DNA from: Apostichopus japonicus
Lineage: Eukaryota; Echinodermata; Holothuroidea; Aspidochirotida; Stichopodidae
Assembly: GCF_037975245.1 (NCBI RefSeq)
Contig: NC_092569.1
Location: 9,247,001 to 9,311,000, forward strand
Reading direction: 5' to 3'
Length of the DNA stretch: 64,000 nucleotides
The notes below the pieces were generated by a model. It saw nothing but the letters and a program-made list of their open reading frames with translations. It searched no databases and was not told the origin of the DNA. Position 1 is the stretch's first letter. Every line of letters begins with the position of its first letter. Shown here piece by piece: positions 48,101 through 58,999 of this stretch. The translations under genes were made by a program, and so were the position numbers.

Positions 48101-51100
48101 AATGTATATTACAAAGTTTACAATCAACTAACTGCCTCTGGTATATGATGCAGATCAAGTTATAATAGGACATGCAATCAGTACGCTTCTGGTGATGGGG
48201 AGGGGTTTTGCCAAATGAATTGCTTCACATTCATGTTCCTTCTAGCCTGCTCCAACCTCTGGCAAATGACGTATGTAAAATAATAAATGCATACCAAATA
48301 ATTTATTCCATGACCCTGTAAATACAAGTATCTGCCTTGCAGATCAACATCTCTCTCTTCCTGCTTTTTAACTTAGTGCTGCATACAACATAGGCCTATA
48401 TTTTACTTAAAACCTGCTCCCACCTTATATTTGATGATAGACAGCCTGGTTTGTCTGTCCCGCATCCTCTGGATTGCTGAAGTTTACTAACATGGCAGAA
48501 GTCTTTCCACAAATCACTGTCATTTGATCCGTTCTTGCTCTTGTTGGTTAGGTTATGTTATGTTTGGGGTCTACTCGTGGATTACCTCACACAAAGCCGT
48601 ATTTTTCATTTGAGGCCGGAGGGATGTCCAATTTAACCCTCTCCAACACGTCATAACCATTCAATAAAAGTTAGTCCCTTCGTTAAAAGTATATTTGCCA
48701 GCCTAAACCATACAATAAGTTTGGTATGTACAATACTATACAGTACACAGTGTACTTATCTCAAAGGCGTAGGAACCGGGGGGGGGCTGGGGGCGCCAGC
48801 CCCCCCAGTGAAAAATGTGGAGGGGCGGAAGTATCATTCCGCCCCCCACTTCGCAAGTCGAAAAACCCCTTTTTCATTTCCAAATGAGAAAAAAAATCTC
48901 ATTTGGAGCACCAAATTGCATCTAATGCTAGGTGAAAATACAAAATTAAGTTTACAAAATGGAGTGGGTGTTGAAGTGTGCTATATTGCACCAAATTGCA
49001 TCTGAGGCCACCTGGAATGCAAAAAAAATCCAAGACCCCTCCCCCAGGCCGGCCATCAGTCTTCAGCCCCCCACTCAAAAGTAACTTCCTACGCCACTGA
49101 CTTATCTCACACTGGCACTGCCACATCTCTTGAATGCATCTCAAGGGGAAAACATATGGAAGTTAACATTGCTATCTAAAGATACAGAGACTCAATTATA
49201 CACAACGAACTTGATCAAAGATCAATCACTGCATTTGTTTAATGCTGCACATCACTGATGCTGATGCCTCAAAGATATTGAAAAACACTTAGTCACTACT
49301 AACGACTGGCGACTAACACAGTACTTATTATTGCTGAAAGCAGTTATGGCGAAATATAATTTTCCTGCTACCCCCACTGCACCCTCCCTCCATTTTCAAG
49401 CTAGGAAATTATTGCACACATTGATCCAGCCTAACTTACATAGACTGTTAAAAACAAACTCTGACACTTCATAATTTCTGTCTTCAACAACATATTCACA
49501 AAATTCAGTAACATTTATCAAATGCCGTATCATGACCAAAAGACTGGATCTCTTTTGTGATGGTTTGATTTGAGAAGCCAAGTGTAGGCCTTGTAGCAGT
49601 TCTTATGTACTGCATCTCCTTTACAACAGTCTTGATTTTCGATGTGGATCAGCAAAGTCTGATCTTGTTTGAGAAATGCAGCATTAATTGCAGTCCACTT
49701 CAATAAGTTGCTTGTAAACACAATATCTCATGAAGGGAAGATTGGACCAATGTCATTTTTGGCGTATATGAGTACCGCATTGCGGAGAAGAATCCTATTG
49801 TTTTGTGGCAGGTCAAAGGTCATTTAGAGTCATCAGAGGCTAAATTGTGGAAAACTGTTTTATGATATAACGTATCTCCCACCGACAAGCATATTCGATA
49901 ACATGTGCCTTACGCCTCATACGAATAGGAGAGTTGTTGGCAGTTAGAAATTTCCTTATGGGCCTCCGTAGCATCCGAATTCAGACGTCGTTACCAAATT
50001 GCCTATACCTATAAAGTGCCGCGGACTGCAAACGTTGGTCGTTGCATTATAAAGGTGTGCTATTGGTATGAACGATACCGATGTGAATCATAGTGATAAG
50101 GCCAACGGTATATCTTTGCCTTCTTTGTTGGAAGTTTTCCATCGTTTTACGCAGGTGTCAAGATTTAGTGCCAAATAAAACCTTCACGTTTGGAACTAGT
50201 TTTGTTGGGGAAATGACCAAGCGCCCTTTACGAAATTTAGCTGTTGCCTAGTGAGATCTTTTTCAATGACCAATCTCAATGCGAATCAATTGCGTAAATG
50301 GTTCCCTAGCTGCAAGTGCGTCATGTACCGGAAGTTTTCATGTGCGGAGATTGTTCACAAACTTCATGGAACATATAAACAAAGAACGAAAGCATCATTT
50401 AAAATTTAAAATAATAATTTATTACAGGGAATTGTTCAAGCTTACGAATTAAGTAATTGATGTAAGGTTAATATATTAATTTTCTCAACCAATTAAACAA
50501 GTGATTAAACATCGATATCCGTACGGCTTATTTATGCGCAGGCAGGAGTATAGTACTAGCCGACCCGGTATAGACTACTAGCAATAAACACTTGGTCATC
50601 CCCATCTGGGTAGTGTACAATTTGGTTCGTTAACACAAAAACGTGAAGAGAACATGTTTCGTGTCAAAAATACTAAAACTCTTAAGGTGGTCAAACAGCT
50701 CTTAAGTTTAATTCTTAAGGCATTTCCTACATGCCGTCAGTCATGTTTTGATATAAATAACAATTTAAGGAGTTTTGAGACAAGTTTGCTGTTATTGCTA
50801 ATAGTTTTTTTGGCAAAGATTTCACTCAACCCAGTTGCAAGTGGAAGATAGATGCTCTATCAACCCTTACATTTTTATTGTGTAAAAGATCGCTTTGATT
50901 TAGGCAGTGTAAATGGCGATATTTTTTCGCGCACTAATCTGCAGGTAAAATACAAGATAAAAAAATTCGGAAAATGTACGAAGTCGCACTAATCGAGTAG
51001 TGATTCAAAATGGCGGTGAGGTACTGTATAGTCTTAAGACTCGCGCACACCTAGCTACTGTATAGTATATGCCTAGTACTGTAGAAGCCCTCATGTAACA

Positions 51101-54100
51101 GAAGCAAAGCTAGCTTCGTAGGTATTTTTGAAGATGATTTATGTTTAATTGTTTGAGACACTACAGTAGGCATAGCTGCTAATTTATGATTCTGCGACAT
51201 GTTTTACTTTGTTCATCACATGCCTTTGGAGGAAAAAATAGTTTAAATTTCATACTGCACAGAAACAAGTTTCCAACGTAGCACAATGTATCTGCCTTAG
51301 TGCCTATCCTTTGTTCATAACAGGTATTGATGTTGTAGATATGTACAATTGAGACTTTAACAGCGATCACAGTGGTGAGTGAGTTTTGCGTTTTGGCGAG
51401 TAGACTTTTGGCACCGTCGCCAGATAGTGATTACTTTTAAAATATGTTTCAAGGCATGACTACCATTAAAACATGATTTATCATGGTAGAAATCATGGAT
51501 ACTTTCCCATACATGGTGCAGTAATTTGCCATATTAAACACAGGAATCCTGTTGGTTGTGATGTCAAATGTCAATTGAGGTCACCATAAGTCAATCTCTG
51601 AAAACCCTTTGACACAATATCTAACTATTGGAATCGTTGATACTTCTCATACTTGCTCAATATGATGCATCGATGCATCATATTGAGTACAAGACCCCTA
51701 TTGTTTTTGGTGGAGGTGTTTATTGTCAGGTACAGAAGACCATACCATACGATAGTGTAAGTGTACATTACATTGTGGCAGCTATTTCTGGTTCACTTCA
51801 AGCAGAAGTCTAGTGCAAGGAAATCATCGAAACGTCAATGCATTTTGCATTCAGGTTATGACAAGGAAGCAAGTTTAGTTTTGGGAAGTGTGTGGTATTA
51901 AGTTGTACAAGCAAAGTATTCACTCCTACCTGAAAGGTTTAGAATTCAGTATTGAATAGACTTTGCATGACAAAACAGGTTCGGTTTGATAAGTACGGGC
52001 AAGCCATGTTAAAGCAGGGAAAGGGGGAAATGTCGCTCAAACTACCTATTCAAGGAACCCTTTAACTGGAAATGGCTGATGCCATGCTGTAATATTGTAT
52101 ATCACAGTCCAGTTAATGGATAGATGCGACAAGCATGCTAAAATATCGTATATCACAGTCCAGTTAATGTTTATAGATAGCATGAACTACAAGAAATCCA
52201 TGAAAAAAACGAAATTGTAATGAAACCAGGCATATATTAACTATACTTTGAAATGACATTTTCAGAGCCACCGACAGCGGGTGCTGGAGGAAGAATGGCC
52301 TCTAATAATTGTAAAGCAATTATTTTCAAATAAACATTTTTTAACATGTAAAGTTGGTGAGTTTTGACTTTTTGTCTTGGCCTCAGACTGTCTTCCCCAC
52401 CCCCTACTCCACCCCTCTCCAATAAGAAACCGGTATCGGTGCTCTAATGAGCAAAACGAGGAACGTAAAAATATCTACTTCTTAAACGTATGAAGCGATG
52501 CAGAAAATCTAACAATAATCTGATTTTATTTTTCAATGTATTAGGAATAAATCTTTAAAATAATTGGAATTTTACGGTGGCTTAATGGGGATGTAGAAAA
52601 GGGTCCCCAGAACTTTTATAGTCAAATTTAGACTTTGCATCTCAAAATGTTGACATTTGAGGACCTACCTTTTTCCTTATGTCCCTATTAAGCCACATTA
52701 GAATTGGAATACCTTTGAAAGATTAGAATTTCTTTCTTGCTGTGACCATGCATCTACTTAGGCCTAATTATCAATAGCAATCCAGATGGCCTGGAGCGGG
52801 CGATTTGTAATTTGCCAACACATTGGCACCCGTTCGTCAGCTGGCTTAGTGCACATACTGCATCCAAGAGAATGAATATAAGAGTTGTAAACACTTATGA
52901 CCCAGAAAAAATGTGCACAAGTAAGGGGGACATTTGATAGTGTGTCCCCTATCTCCAAAAGTGGGGGACATGTTTCTCTGCCCCCCCCCCCCCCATTCAC
53001 CCAGAATTGACACCCATGAACACGCTTACAAACAGAGATGCATACACGCACACGAACTAGTCGTCTTACCGGTAAATATAAATAGTAAGTGGCACACGTT
53101 GAGGGCTTAAATGCCCTCTAGTAAACATGATGGCCAAAACTGGAAGAATGTCTCGCAACAACTCCTGCTGCAGTCACATAATGGCGATGATGTATTTCAA
53201 GTGTCACAGTTGTTGGTAGGGCTTTGCTGCCCTGTGAGGCAGAACTGATGGTAGCCTGGGTTTGCAATTGTTAAAATCTAACAAAACTATTTTACCTTTT
53301 TTTCTTTTCCTATGATTTCCATCCTTTACAGTTCGCCATAACAGCAGGATCTTTCGGACTCGCCAGTGCACGGAAGAGAAGCATGGTAAGTGTTCACCTA
53401 TGACCAAAACGTTTATAGCTTCCAGATGTGGTCATAATTTTATGAACATTTGGAATTACATGAGAGCATTACATTAATAATGTTGTGGGTATTATATTTC
53501 TACTATGACCTGTCTGTTTGGATATTGCTCCAATTAATAGTACAATATGCATGGTTGCACATTACATTGTAAAAAAGTTACATGAGAAAATGAAAATGTG
53601 TGAAGATTCAGCGATACTTTCTTTAAATATCTCTTTATTACTGATTTCATAATTGACGTCAATTGTGTGGGGCAACACGCAATGTAACCTCTACACTCAC
53701 TTGCAATAGCAAGCACCTAGCAAAGTTGGTATAAAGCTTACCTCACAAAAATTTTAATAATTCCCACGTATAAATGTTTATGTTAACTAATAGTGAATAT
53801 CTCGCATTCAAACATAAAGCTATAACATCATCAGTTATCAGAGCAATATAATTATTGTCTTCAGCGTATATTTTGTACTTTTCACAGGTCATCACCTTTA
53901 TGGTTCTTGCCATCATTGCAACACTACTATGTGCGTTATGCTGTGGTTTTCAGGCGACTTATGCTGCATTTAATAGTCGATACTATGTAAGGACTAATAA
54001 AATACGATATATTATTCATAAAAATTAAAAACATAGGAACATCACAGTTTCTTTTAAACAAGGTTTTCATTGAGATCATTTTGCATGAGTGTATATAGTG

Positions 54101-57100
54101 ATCCTCCACTACGGCATCGTCTCGTTTTATAAGGAAAGAGAAAGTTGTGTTCATTCTTGCATGAGAATATGTCAGATCAATATGGTCCAATAATGCCAAA
54201 GAAATAGTATTTATTTTTCATATTCCTTTAAGTTAACCTACATTATAGTGAAGCATCGTTATGAAACATCTTAAAGTTGATATGTATTATGCATTAAAGT
54301 TAAATTCAATGTTTAACCTAAAACACTGGTGACTTTGTATAGTAAAAGGTTAATTAATAACAAAAGATATCCGCCATGTGATTTATGATGAAACTGTTGA
54401 TTACATTGTTACAACCGCTTTCACAAATGCATTGTAGTTCATATTTGCCTCTTCGCTTCCCAATTTTACTAGGGTGGTATGACCGTCTTGTTCATCATAA
54501 TTTGCCTTTCGTATGGACTGCAATTCTTGTTTTGCATAATCGGGGCTAGTTTCACGTGTTCTGCTCTCTCAGATGGTGTAACACAACAGCGAGTGGTAAG
54601 TTGCCAACCCGACTGACAAGTGTCATGTAACCGATTTTTCTTAAACTTGCAGCTGTAAATTCATGTTTATGCCACAAATAAAAATACCAATCATGAGAGC
54701 TTGAACTAACTGAGTTACGACTGTAATCAATTATTTCTCTCCCCTTGAATGAACACCACAGGTGTACTATATCCCTGATCAGAATGTAACGTACCTAATA
54801 TGCTAACCTTTTTAAGAAATAAGCTTTTGCATGTGAGATATCAGGGCCGAGGATCCTTTGCAAAGTCCGATTGGCACTGAGTACCGGCTTCCTATTGATC
54901 GTCGGACCGGAGTCATATATAGTTCAGCGTCAGTACACAAGTAGGGACGTCATTTATTTACTCCTTCCCCCTGTCAGTTGTTGTCAAGGCCGATTTTTCA
55001 TGGAACATTTATCGATTGTGACGATAATGTTGTACCACGTTATGCAGAAAATGTTTAAGGCTTCTACATCTTAATTGATTGATTTATAATTATATGAAAT
55101 TTTAGCAGCATCCTTTCAACAACCTATTTGTTATGGTTTGTTGTAAGAGAGCTGTTTTTGCTTGGTTCTCTAAAGTTTGCATGTGTGCTGTATTGTGCTT
55201 AAGCTTCATTTTTGTTTAGCTTGTGCGCCGGCCCAGTGACATTACAATAATTATTACGTAATAAAGTAAAAGTTCTATTTTCGACCCCTTTTTGGGCAAA
55301 AACGCATGGGCTATGATCATCCTGTCATGTAAGTATTCCAAATTAAATTATTAACAGTTGATGCTATACGTATATTTCGTTTGGTCTTTAAAACACACCA
55401 TATATGTGCACACAGTGTACAACTGACGTGTTACAAAGATTCTAGATCAATCAAACATGTAATGTATTCCCACCTGCTGCCATGATGATACAGCGATACG
55501 GCTTAACAAAATACGATGATAACGTAAGGAGCTCGTGACGAGTTTCTCCGATACAATATGTAGTTTATACCTTTCATTGGCCGAGTTGGTGTGAAATTTA
55601 GTTAATCATGCCTGCCAAACACTGCTAACGGTATATTGGAGGTAATGTGAGATTGATAGCCGATTTGAACAGTCTTGTAACTGAATCTACCACTACAACA
55701 ATTATGAAACTGAAATTTGTACATACTAGGAGGTATTTTGTTACAAACACTATTCTAAGCTAGACTTATCACACTTAGCATGGAAGCCAAACTAAAAACC
55801 GCGATTGTTAAACTTTGAATGAGCTATTAAGCGAATTTCAAACCTTGAACAATGTTTTTACCGTTTAAAATTTGCTGCTGTTCTTTAGCGCATTCTTCAC
55901 TCCATCAGTGTGTACACACTACGAAAATAACAGTTGCTAATATGAAGATGACATCAAAACCAGAGTGCTATACAAGAAATGGACAACATGACTGCACTTT
56001 TGTTTGACAATTTTGTTGGTAAGATCTGCCAACCTCAACACCGATGAGCGTCAAGCTGGGGATTTCCCTGTGTTGTTCATGTGATGTTGCATCTCCAGTG
56101 ACGATTCACGCCATACTGTTAAAGGCCAGAGGCTTGCTCTTTGTAACTTTGATGCCAGTCCTATTGTGGCATAATTTGCTAATAAAAAGCATTTTATCTA
56201 AAAAAAAAAATCCACGATACAAGATCAATTAATGCCAATGGTCAAATCGGTGACAGTATTTTACAAATGTATGTAGCAACGCTAAGGAGAAAAGAATTTA
56301 CATGATTTGGGTTCTTTTTCTAGTTGCAATCACTTTCCAAAAAGTAGAGCATGTTGCAAGGGTTGTCTGATCAAACAATAAAAAATAAATTTAGCACTCA
56401 CCTTGCCCCTACACACTTACATGACTTTAAAGGGTTAAAGTTCAGAGTTCGAGGATCAAATAACCGAAAAACAACATTTTTGTCATTGCATGCATATACC
56501 CACGATAACAACATGGCCCAAACTTTAAAAGACAAGACGGATATCACAGGATTTATGTCTTCAGTGTATTAATGAATACAAATTCAAAGGTCAAAAGATC
56601 AAAGACGGCGAAAGTTCAAATTAAAGCAAAAAAGCGTTTTGTAAACTACACCTTAACCCTACTTAACCAGACGGACAGCATACTGTTGGTATACCTATGC
56701 ATGAGTGCAATGTGACTTATGATATCATAAGTTAATAGGTTTCATGTCAAATTTCCAAACCATGGTTGTATCAGACTGTGCACATTTGAAAAGCCAAAGA
56801 TCACGTGATCAAATATCAAATTGTGTGAAAACCACTGGCTAAATTGTTATGTGCCTCGGCATGGGATTTAGTGTCCCGCGTGAATTAAGACATCCAGGGT
56901 CAAACGTCAGAGGTCAAATAACCAAAACATTACTTAATGCAGAACACGAAAAGACACATGGCCAGTAGAGGTCAAGGGATCAAAATTGGCCGTATTTATT
57001 CACGGTTTAATTCCGGTGTCTGGTTTTTAATGCTCAGCAAAATTGATGAAAATTATGACTTTGATGAACAATTATATTATATCTTGGCAATTGTGCACAT

Positions 57101-57488
57101 GTCTAATTATATGGAAGGTTAATAAAAAAGTGTTCAATAAAAAGCTTCATGTATCTCAAACTTTGTGTGTCATAGTGATGACCTCATACTGATCATACGC
57201 CCAAATGTTTAGATGAGATCTGCAACATGATGTGCGTACATGTTGTTGTTTTCCTCGGTTTTGTAAAGGTATAAAAGTGAGTGTTTCCTAAACGATAATC
57301 TAATAATTTTACCTTTCTTACAGATTGTTTACCCACCTTACGCAATGCCGCCAGGGCAGGCTTATGGAGCAAGTCCATATACAGGCGAAGTAAATATGGC
57401 CATGCAACCAGCTCCAGTCAACGTTGGCAGTGTTAATGACTCCGGCCCTCCGGCCTACCAGTTCGCTGCAGCTGAGCCTAAAATTTAA
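38903..57488 (+). CDS. CD20-like/MS4A family four-transmembrane protein, complete, five coding exons
   Basis: Exons: 38903-39133, 53332-53385, 53888-53986, 54473-54595, 57324-57488. All introns are GT-AG and phase 0; the product is 223 residues. Residues 1-40 form a Gln/Pro-rich cytoplasmic tail. TM1 is about 41-66 (GSLIIACGIAQIIISILIIS), then a short loop with HWGLWNG; TM2 about 72-90 (FAITAGSFGLASA); TM3 about 96-122; TM4 about 130-158. Residues 159-223 are a cytoplasmic tail with YPPY (172-175) and PPAY (211-214), a PPxY motif that could bind WW domains such as Nedd4-type ligases. The L-x-x-x-G-x-x-Q-I pattern in TM1 and the W-x-x-x-x-G-x-x-G-L turn into TM2 are typical of CD20-like proteins, which are membrane proteins implicated in signalling and ion conductance in vertebrates. 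The first ATG of the exon gives a full family-length protein. Synaptophysin-like or other tetraspan families are less likely. Function in this organism is not inferable. Confidence 0.88.
39160..41850. other. Intron 1, proximal part: no recognised features
   Basis: AT-rich with TAGGCCTA words near 40617, 40650 and 40900. No second gene or transposon end is recognised. Confidence 0.4.
41859..42161 (+). CDS. Possible acidic coding exon or ORF fragment inside intron 1
   Basis: After the acceptor ttgataacag, an open frame starts IQEQHDVLPVLGNIQRFEQD and continues through an acidic stretch (EIFIDDVDNNKDSDDDAYNE) before running into a G tract. The upstream 41470-41640 has protein-like fragments (SDSPNFDEEAVVTARTVRKT) in other frames, broken by stops. 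It may be a degraded transposon ORF or an exon of an embedded gene. No clear donor was found. Confidence 0.22.
   Translation: MQEQHDVLPVLGNIQRFEQDEIFIDDVDNNKDSDDDAYNEEWDHLDEQHVKERYGIFFWQTLTFQWCVSKFSVNYGSRCVDTASARSQCTLSQGVRGGGG
42101..42124. repeat. Short inverted repeat (hairpin)
   Basis: CACTGCGAG and CTCGCAGTG flank TGCGCG, giving a GC-rich 9-bp stem close to a G tract at 42147. Confidence 0.8.
45327..46060 (+). mobile_element. 5'-truncated LINE (LINE B) nested in LINE A
   Basis: Inserted right after the LINE A YADDTAISE codons. It encodes the CR1/L2-like RT C-terminal region: EQLIHAFITCKLDYRNAFFC, RLQRLQNIAARIVTLTG, HITPVLHYLHWLPVSQRIGF, KVLLLVFKCQNNMAPPYLQD and a final ELPAELRT-type segment reached by frameshift. 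The 3' tail is AGAGCACTTTTGTGGATTTT then an (ATT)n run ending at 46060, after which LINE A continues. No target duplication is evident. Confidence 0.85.
46016..46060. repeat. (ATT)n microsatellite tail of LINE B
   Basis: A TAT/ATT trinucleotide run forming the 3' end of the nested LINE. Confidence 0.9.
46976..48750. other. Intron 1 stretch without recognised features
   Basis: Two overlapping + frames at 47445-47683 have no domain signature and no clear splice support. Confidence 0.4.
48762..49099. mobile_element. Non-autonomous hAT-like element, 338 bp, exact 8-bp TSD
   Basis: The left end CAAAGGCGTAGGAACC plus a G tract and the right end TTCCTACGCCACTG are inverted matches (left tip mutated from CAGTGGCGTAGGA). 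Exact target duplications ACTTATCT lie at 48754-48761 and 49100-49107. An internal word GCACCAAATTGCATCTGAGG is shared with the 10060-12159 element near 12020, so both belong to one superfamily. Confidence 0.88.
49108..51480. other. Intron 1 stretch; one diverged tandem-repeat monomer, otherwise nothing recognised
   Basis: 49705-49870 is a single unit related to the 29040 array (CTTGTAAACACAATATCTCA, GTCAAAGGTCATTTAGAGTC). No coding exon is recognised. Confidence 0.45.
51656..51687. repeat. Perfect 32-bp palindrome
   Basis: CTCAATATGATGCATC is followed immediately by its exact reverse complement, inside a diverged unit of the AGGTCA-type tandem repeat. Confidence 0.95.
52571..52701. mobile_element. 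Small MITE-like inverted-repeat element
   Basis: GTGGCTTAATGGGGATGTAG near the left end and TTATGTCCCTATTAAGCCAC near the right end form imperfect inverted repeats, extended inward by GAAAAGG and CCTTTTTCC. Direct repeats AATTGGAAT lie at 52562-52570 and 52702-52710. The superfamily is uncertain. Confidence 0.6.
52925..53020 (-). mobile_element. Partial G-rich element (CATGGGTG family)
   Basis: On the - strand: CATGGGTGTCAATTCTGGG, a long G tract, then ACATGTCCCCCAC and ATCAAATGTCCCCC. Similar to 2477-2585. The distal end was not found. Confidence 0.55.
53332..53385 (+). CDS. MS4A-like coding exon 2
   Basis: A 54-nt exon encoding FAITAGSFGLASARKRSM, the TM2 core and basic loop, between atcctttacag and gtaagt. 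Confidence 0.88.
53888..53986 (+). CDS. MS4A-like coding exon 3
   Basis: Encodes TM3 (VITFMVLAIIATLLCALCCG) and a short extracellular stretch to NSRYY, between ttttcacag and gtaagg. Confidence 0.88.
54473..54595 (+). CDS. MS4A-like coding exon 4
   Basis: Encodes TM4 (MTVLFIIICLSYGLQFLFCI) and the start of the cytoplasmic tail, between ttttactag and gtaagt. Confidence 0.88.
54610..57300. other. Intron 4: diverged AGGTCA-type repeats, otherwise nothing recognised
   Basis: 56440-56960 has scattered GTTCAGAGTTCGAGGATCAA, AAAGGTCAAAAGATCAAAG and AGGTCAAGGGATCAAAATTG words, an old copy of the tandem-repeat superfamily. No exon is recognised. Confidence 0.45.
57324..57488 (+). CDS. MS4A-like coding exon 5 and stop
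   Basis: Encodes residues 170-223, Pro/Tyr/Gly-rich, with VYPPYAMPPG at the start and GPPAYQFAAAEPKI at the end, then TAA. It follows the acceptor acctttcttacag. Confidence 0.87.
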   Translation: MVYPPYAMPPGQAYGASPYTGEVNMAMQPAPVNVGSVNDSGPPAYQFAAAEPKI

Positions 57489-57647
57489 GAACAATTGGAA
57501 AACAAACGTAATGTCCGCATTTACACAGAAAGAAACACACTAATAATTACTTCTTAAATTTCGCATTACTCTAATGACAATCCGAGCTCAAAATCAATGT
57601 ATGGTTAAACCAATGTGAGTAGCTTAATGTAGAATTAATAAGTTTCC

Positions 57648-57653
57648 AATAAA
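57648..57653 (+). terminator. Polyadenylation signal of the MS4A-like gene
   Basis: AATAAA 160 nt after the stop codon is the first canonical signal downstream. Confidence 0.6.
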
Positions 57654-58419
57654 TCAGCTTTCTAAAAGTTTTAATGCTTTTCTTTAAAATTGATATTATC
57701 GGCTCATTAACAACGAAACTGCAGTATTTTAAGTAATATTATCCGTATTTCGAAATAGGGAAGGTGAGGATGAAGAGGGTTTGGGCATAAACAACTGTTA
57801 TTAGTATCCCTGTTTACGTCGGATTCTTCGATGCGATTTACAAATTGGTACAGACTAACATATTGGCAATACCTATAAGACCGTTTTTATAGAATGGTTC
57901 AACATTTCTTCCAGCCGTTGTCTTTCGTAAATGCAGTTCTGTGTGTTTCATTAGTATCCATAGCAAAGAAAGGAAATATTCGAAACACAAGCAGGGAAAT
58001 GACAGTGAAGAATGAACCACATTACATTTCATGCGTTCAGTACGACTGACTATACACAATAAGGCCTAAAGTGAAAATACTGAACCTTTCTTTAAGTGTG
58101 TCATCATTAAAGTCACACTTAACAATTGGGATCTTCAGCCACGCCCTAAATTAACAGAGGGCGCTGTCATATCGGTCCATTCTAGTGCCGCGAAACTTTA
58201 TAATTTGCAGTCCTAAAAATCACTTATATTTTGGTGCGTTGTTTATTTGCAGACTGAACGACATTACATCGTATGTGTTCAAAACAATAAAAATAGGCAA
58301 GTAAGGTTAACTCAAGCGCTTTACAAAATCATATGAGATATGTAAACAGCATAGATCACGCGCATTATATCCCAAAGTCGTATCTTTAGCTCTGTTGGGA
58401 CCAATATGACAGCGCTCTC

Positions 58420-58420
<1 letters not shown>

Positions 58421-58478
<58 letters not shown>

Positions 58479-58479
58479 G
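58421..58479. repeat. (TA)n microsatellite
   Basis: A TA run with two short interruptions leading directly into a SINE fragment. Confidence 0.9.
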
Positions 58480-58575
58480 TATGAGGCCCGTGGTTCGAAT
58501 CCCGGTAGAGGCTGAAAGTTTTTTCACTGTTCTTGATTTTCCGACTCATTACGATTTTCATTTATATATATTCAT
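58480..58575 (+). mobile_element. tRNA-derived SINE, 5'-truncated (copy 2)
   Basis: Starts within the tRNA body at GAGGCCCGTGGTTCGAATCC and is then near-identical to 58858-58945, including GCTGAAAGTTTTTTCACTG and CCGACTCATTACGATTTTCA. Ends in a short TATATATA. Confidence 0.8.
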
Positions 58576-58744
58576 TTGCCTTTGTCGTTTACCTCCATTG
58601 CATTAACATAAAGTCTGTTCAAAGTATCTCTTTCGAGATCCGGCTTTAGGAATCACAAATGATTTTCGAGTTGGATAGCATCATGTTTGATCTCTAGAGT
58701 AAGGCAAAATATGTCACCAAAAACAGAGCTAGTATTGTTCGATA

Positions 58745-58932
58745 TAGGTGACAAACGCCTACAGTGGAATTACGATCTTCCTTACCGGTTTCGAACCTCT
58801 GGACATACAATCAGCGTCCATAGCCTAGTGGTTAGGATGTCCGCGTACAGAGCAGGAGGCCCGTGGTTCGAATCCCGGTGGAGGCTGAAAGTTTTTTCAC
58901 TGTTCTTGATTTTCCGACTCATTACGATTTTC

Positions 58933-58935
<3 letters not shown>
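58745..58935 (+). mobile_element. tRNA-derived SINE (copy 3, most complete)
   Basis: Head GACAAACGCCTACAGTGG and CTTCCTTACCGGTTTCGAAC, then a tRNA-like cloverleaf. 5' GCGTCCA pairs with 3' TGGAGGC apart from one mismatch. The A-box region is TAGCCTAGTGGTTAGGATG and the B-box GGTTCGAATCC. Tail GTTTTTTCACTGTTCTTGAT to ATTACGATTTTCATT, then (TA)n. The run of T after the tRNA body could end pol III transcription, so the copy may depend on read-through. Confidence 0.85.

Positions 58936-58994
<59 letters not shown>
58936..58994. repeat. (TA)n microsatellite tail of SINE
   Basis: TA run directly at the SINE 3' end, as in copy 2. Confidence 0.95.
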
Positions 58995-58999
58995 TATAA

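Noticed and set aside
50991-51040. Possible first exon (CAAAATGGCGGTGAG followed by gtactg)
   Set aside because: A good start context and a possible donor, but only a few codons and no partner exon, so it cannot be supported.
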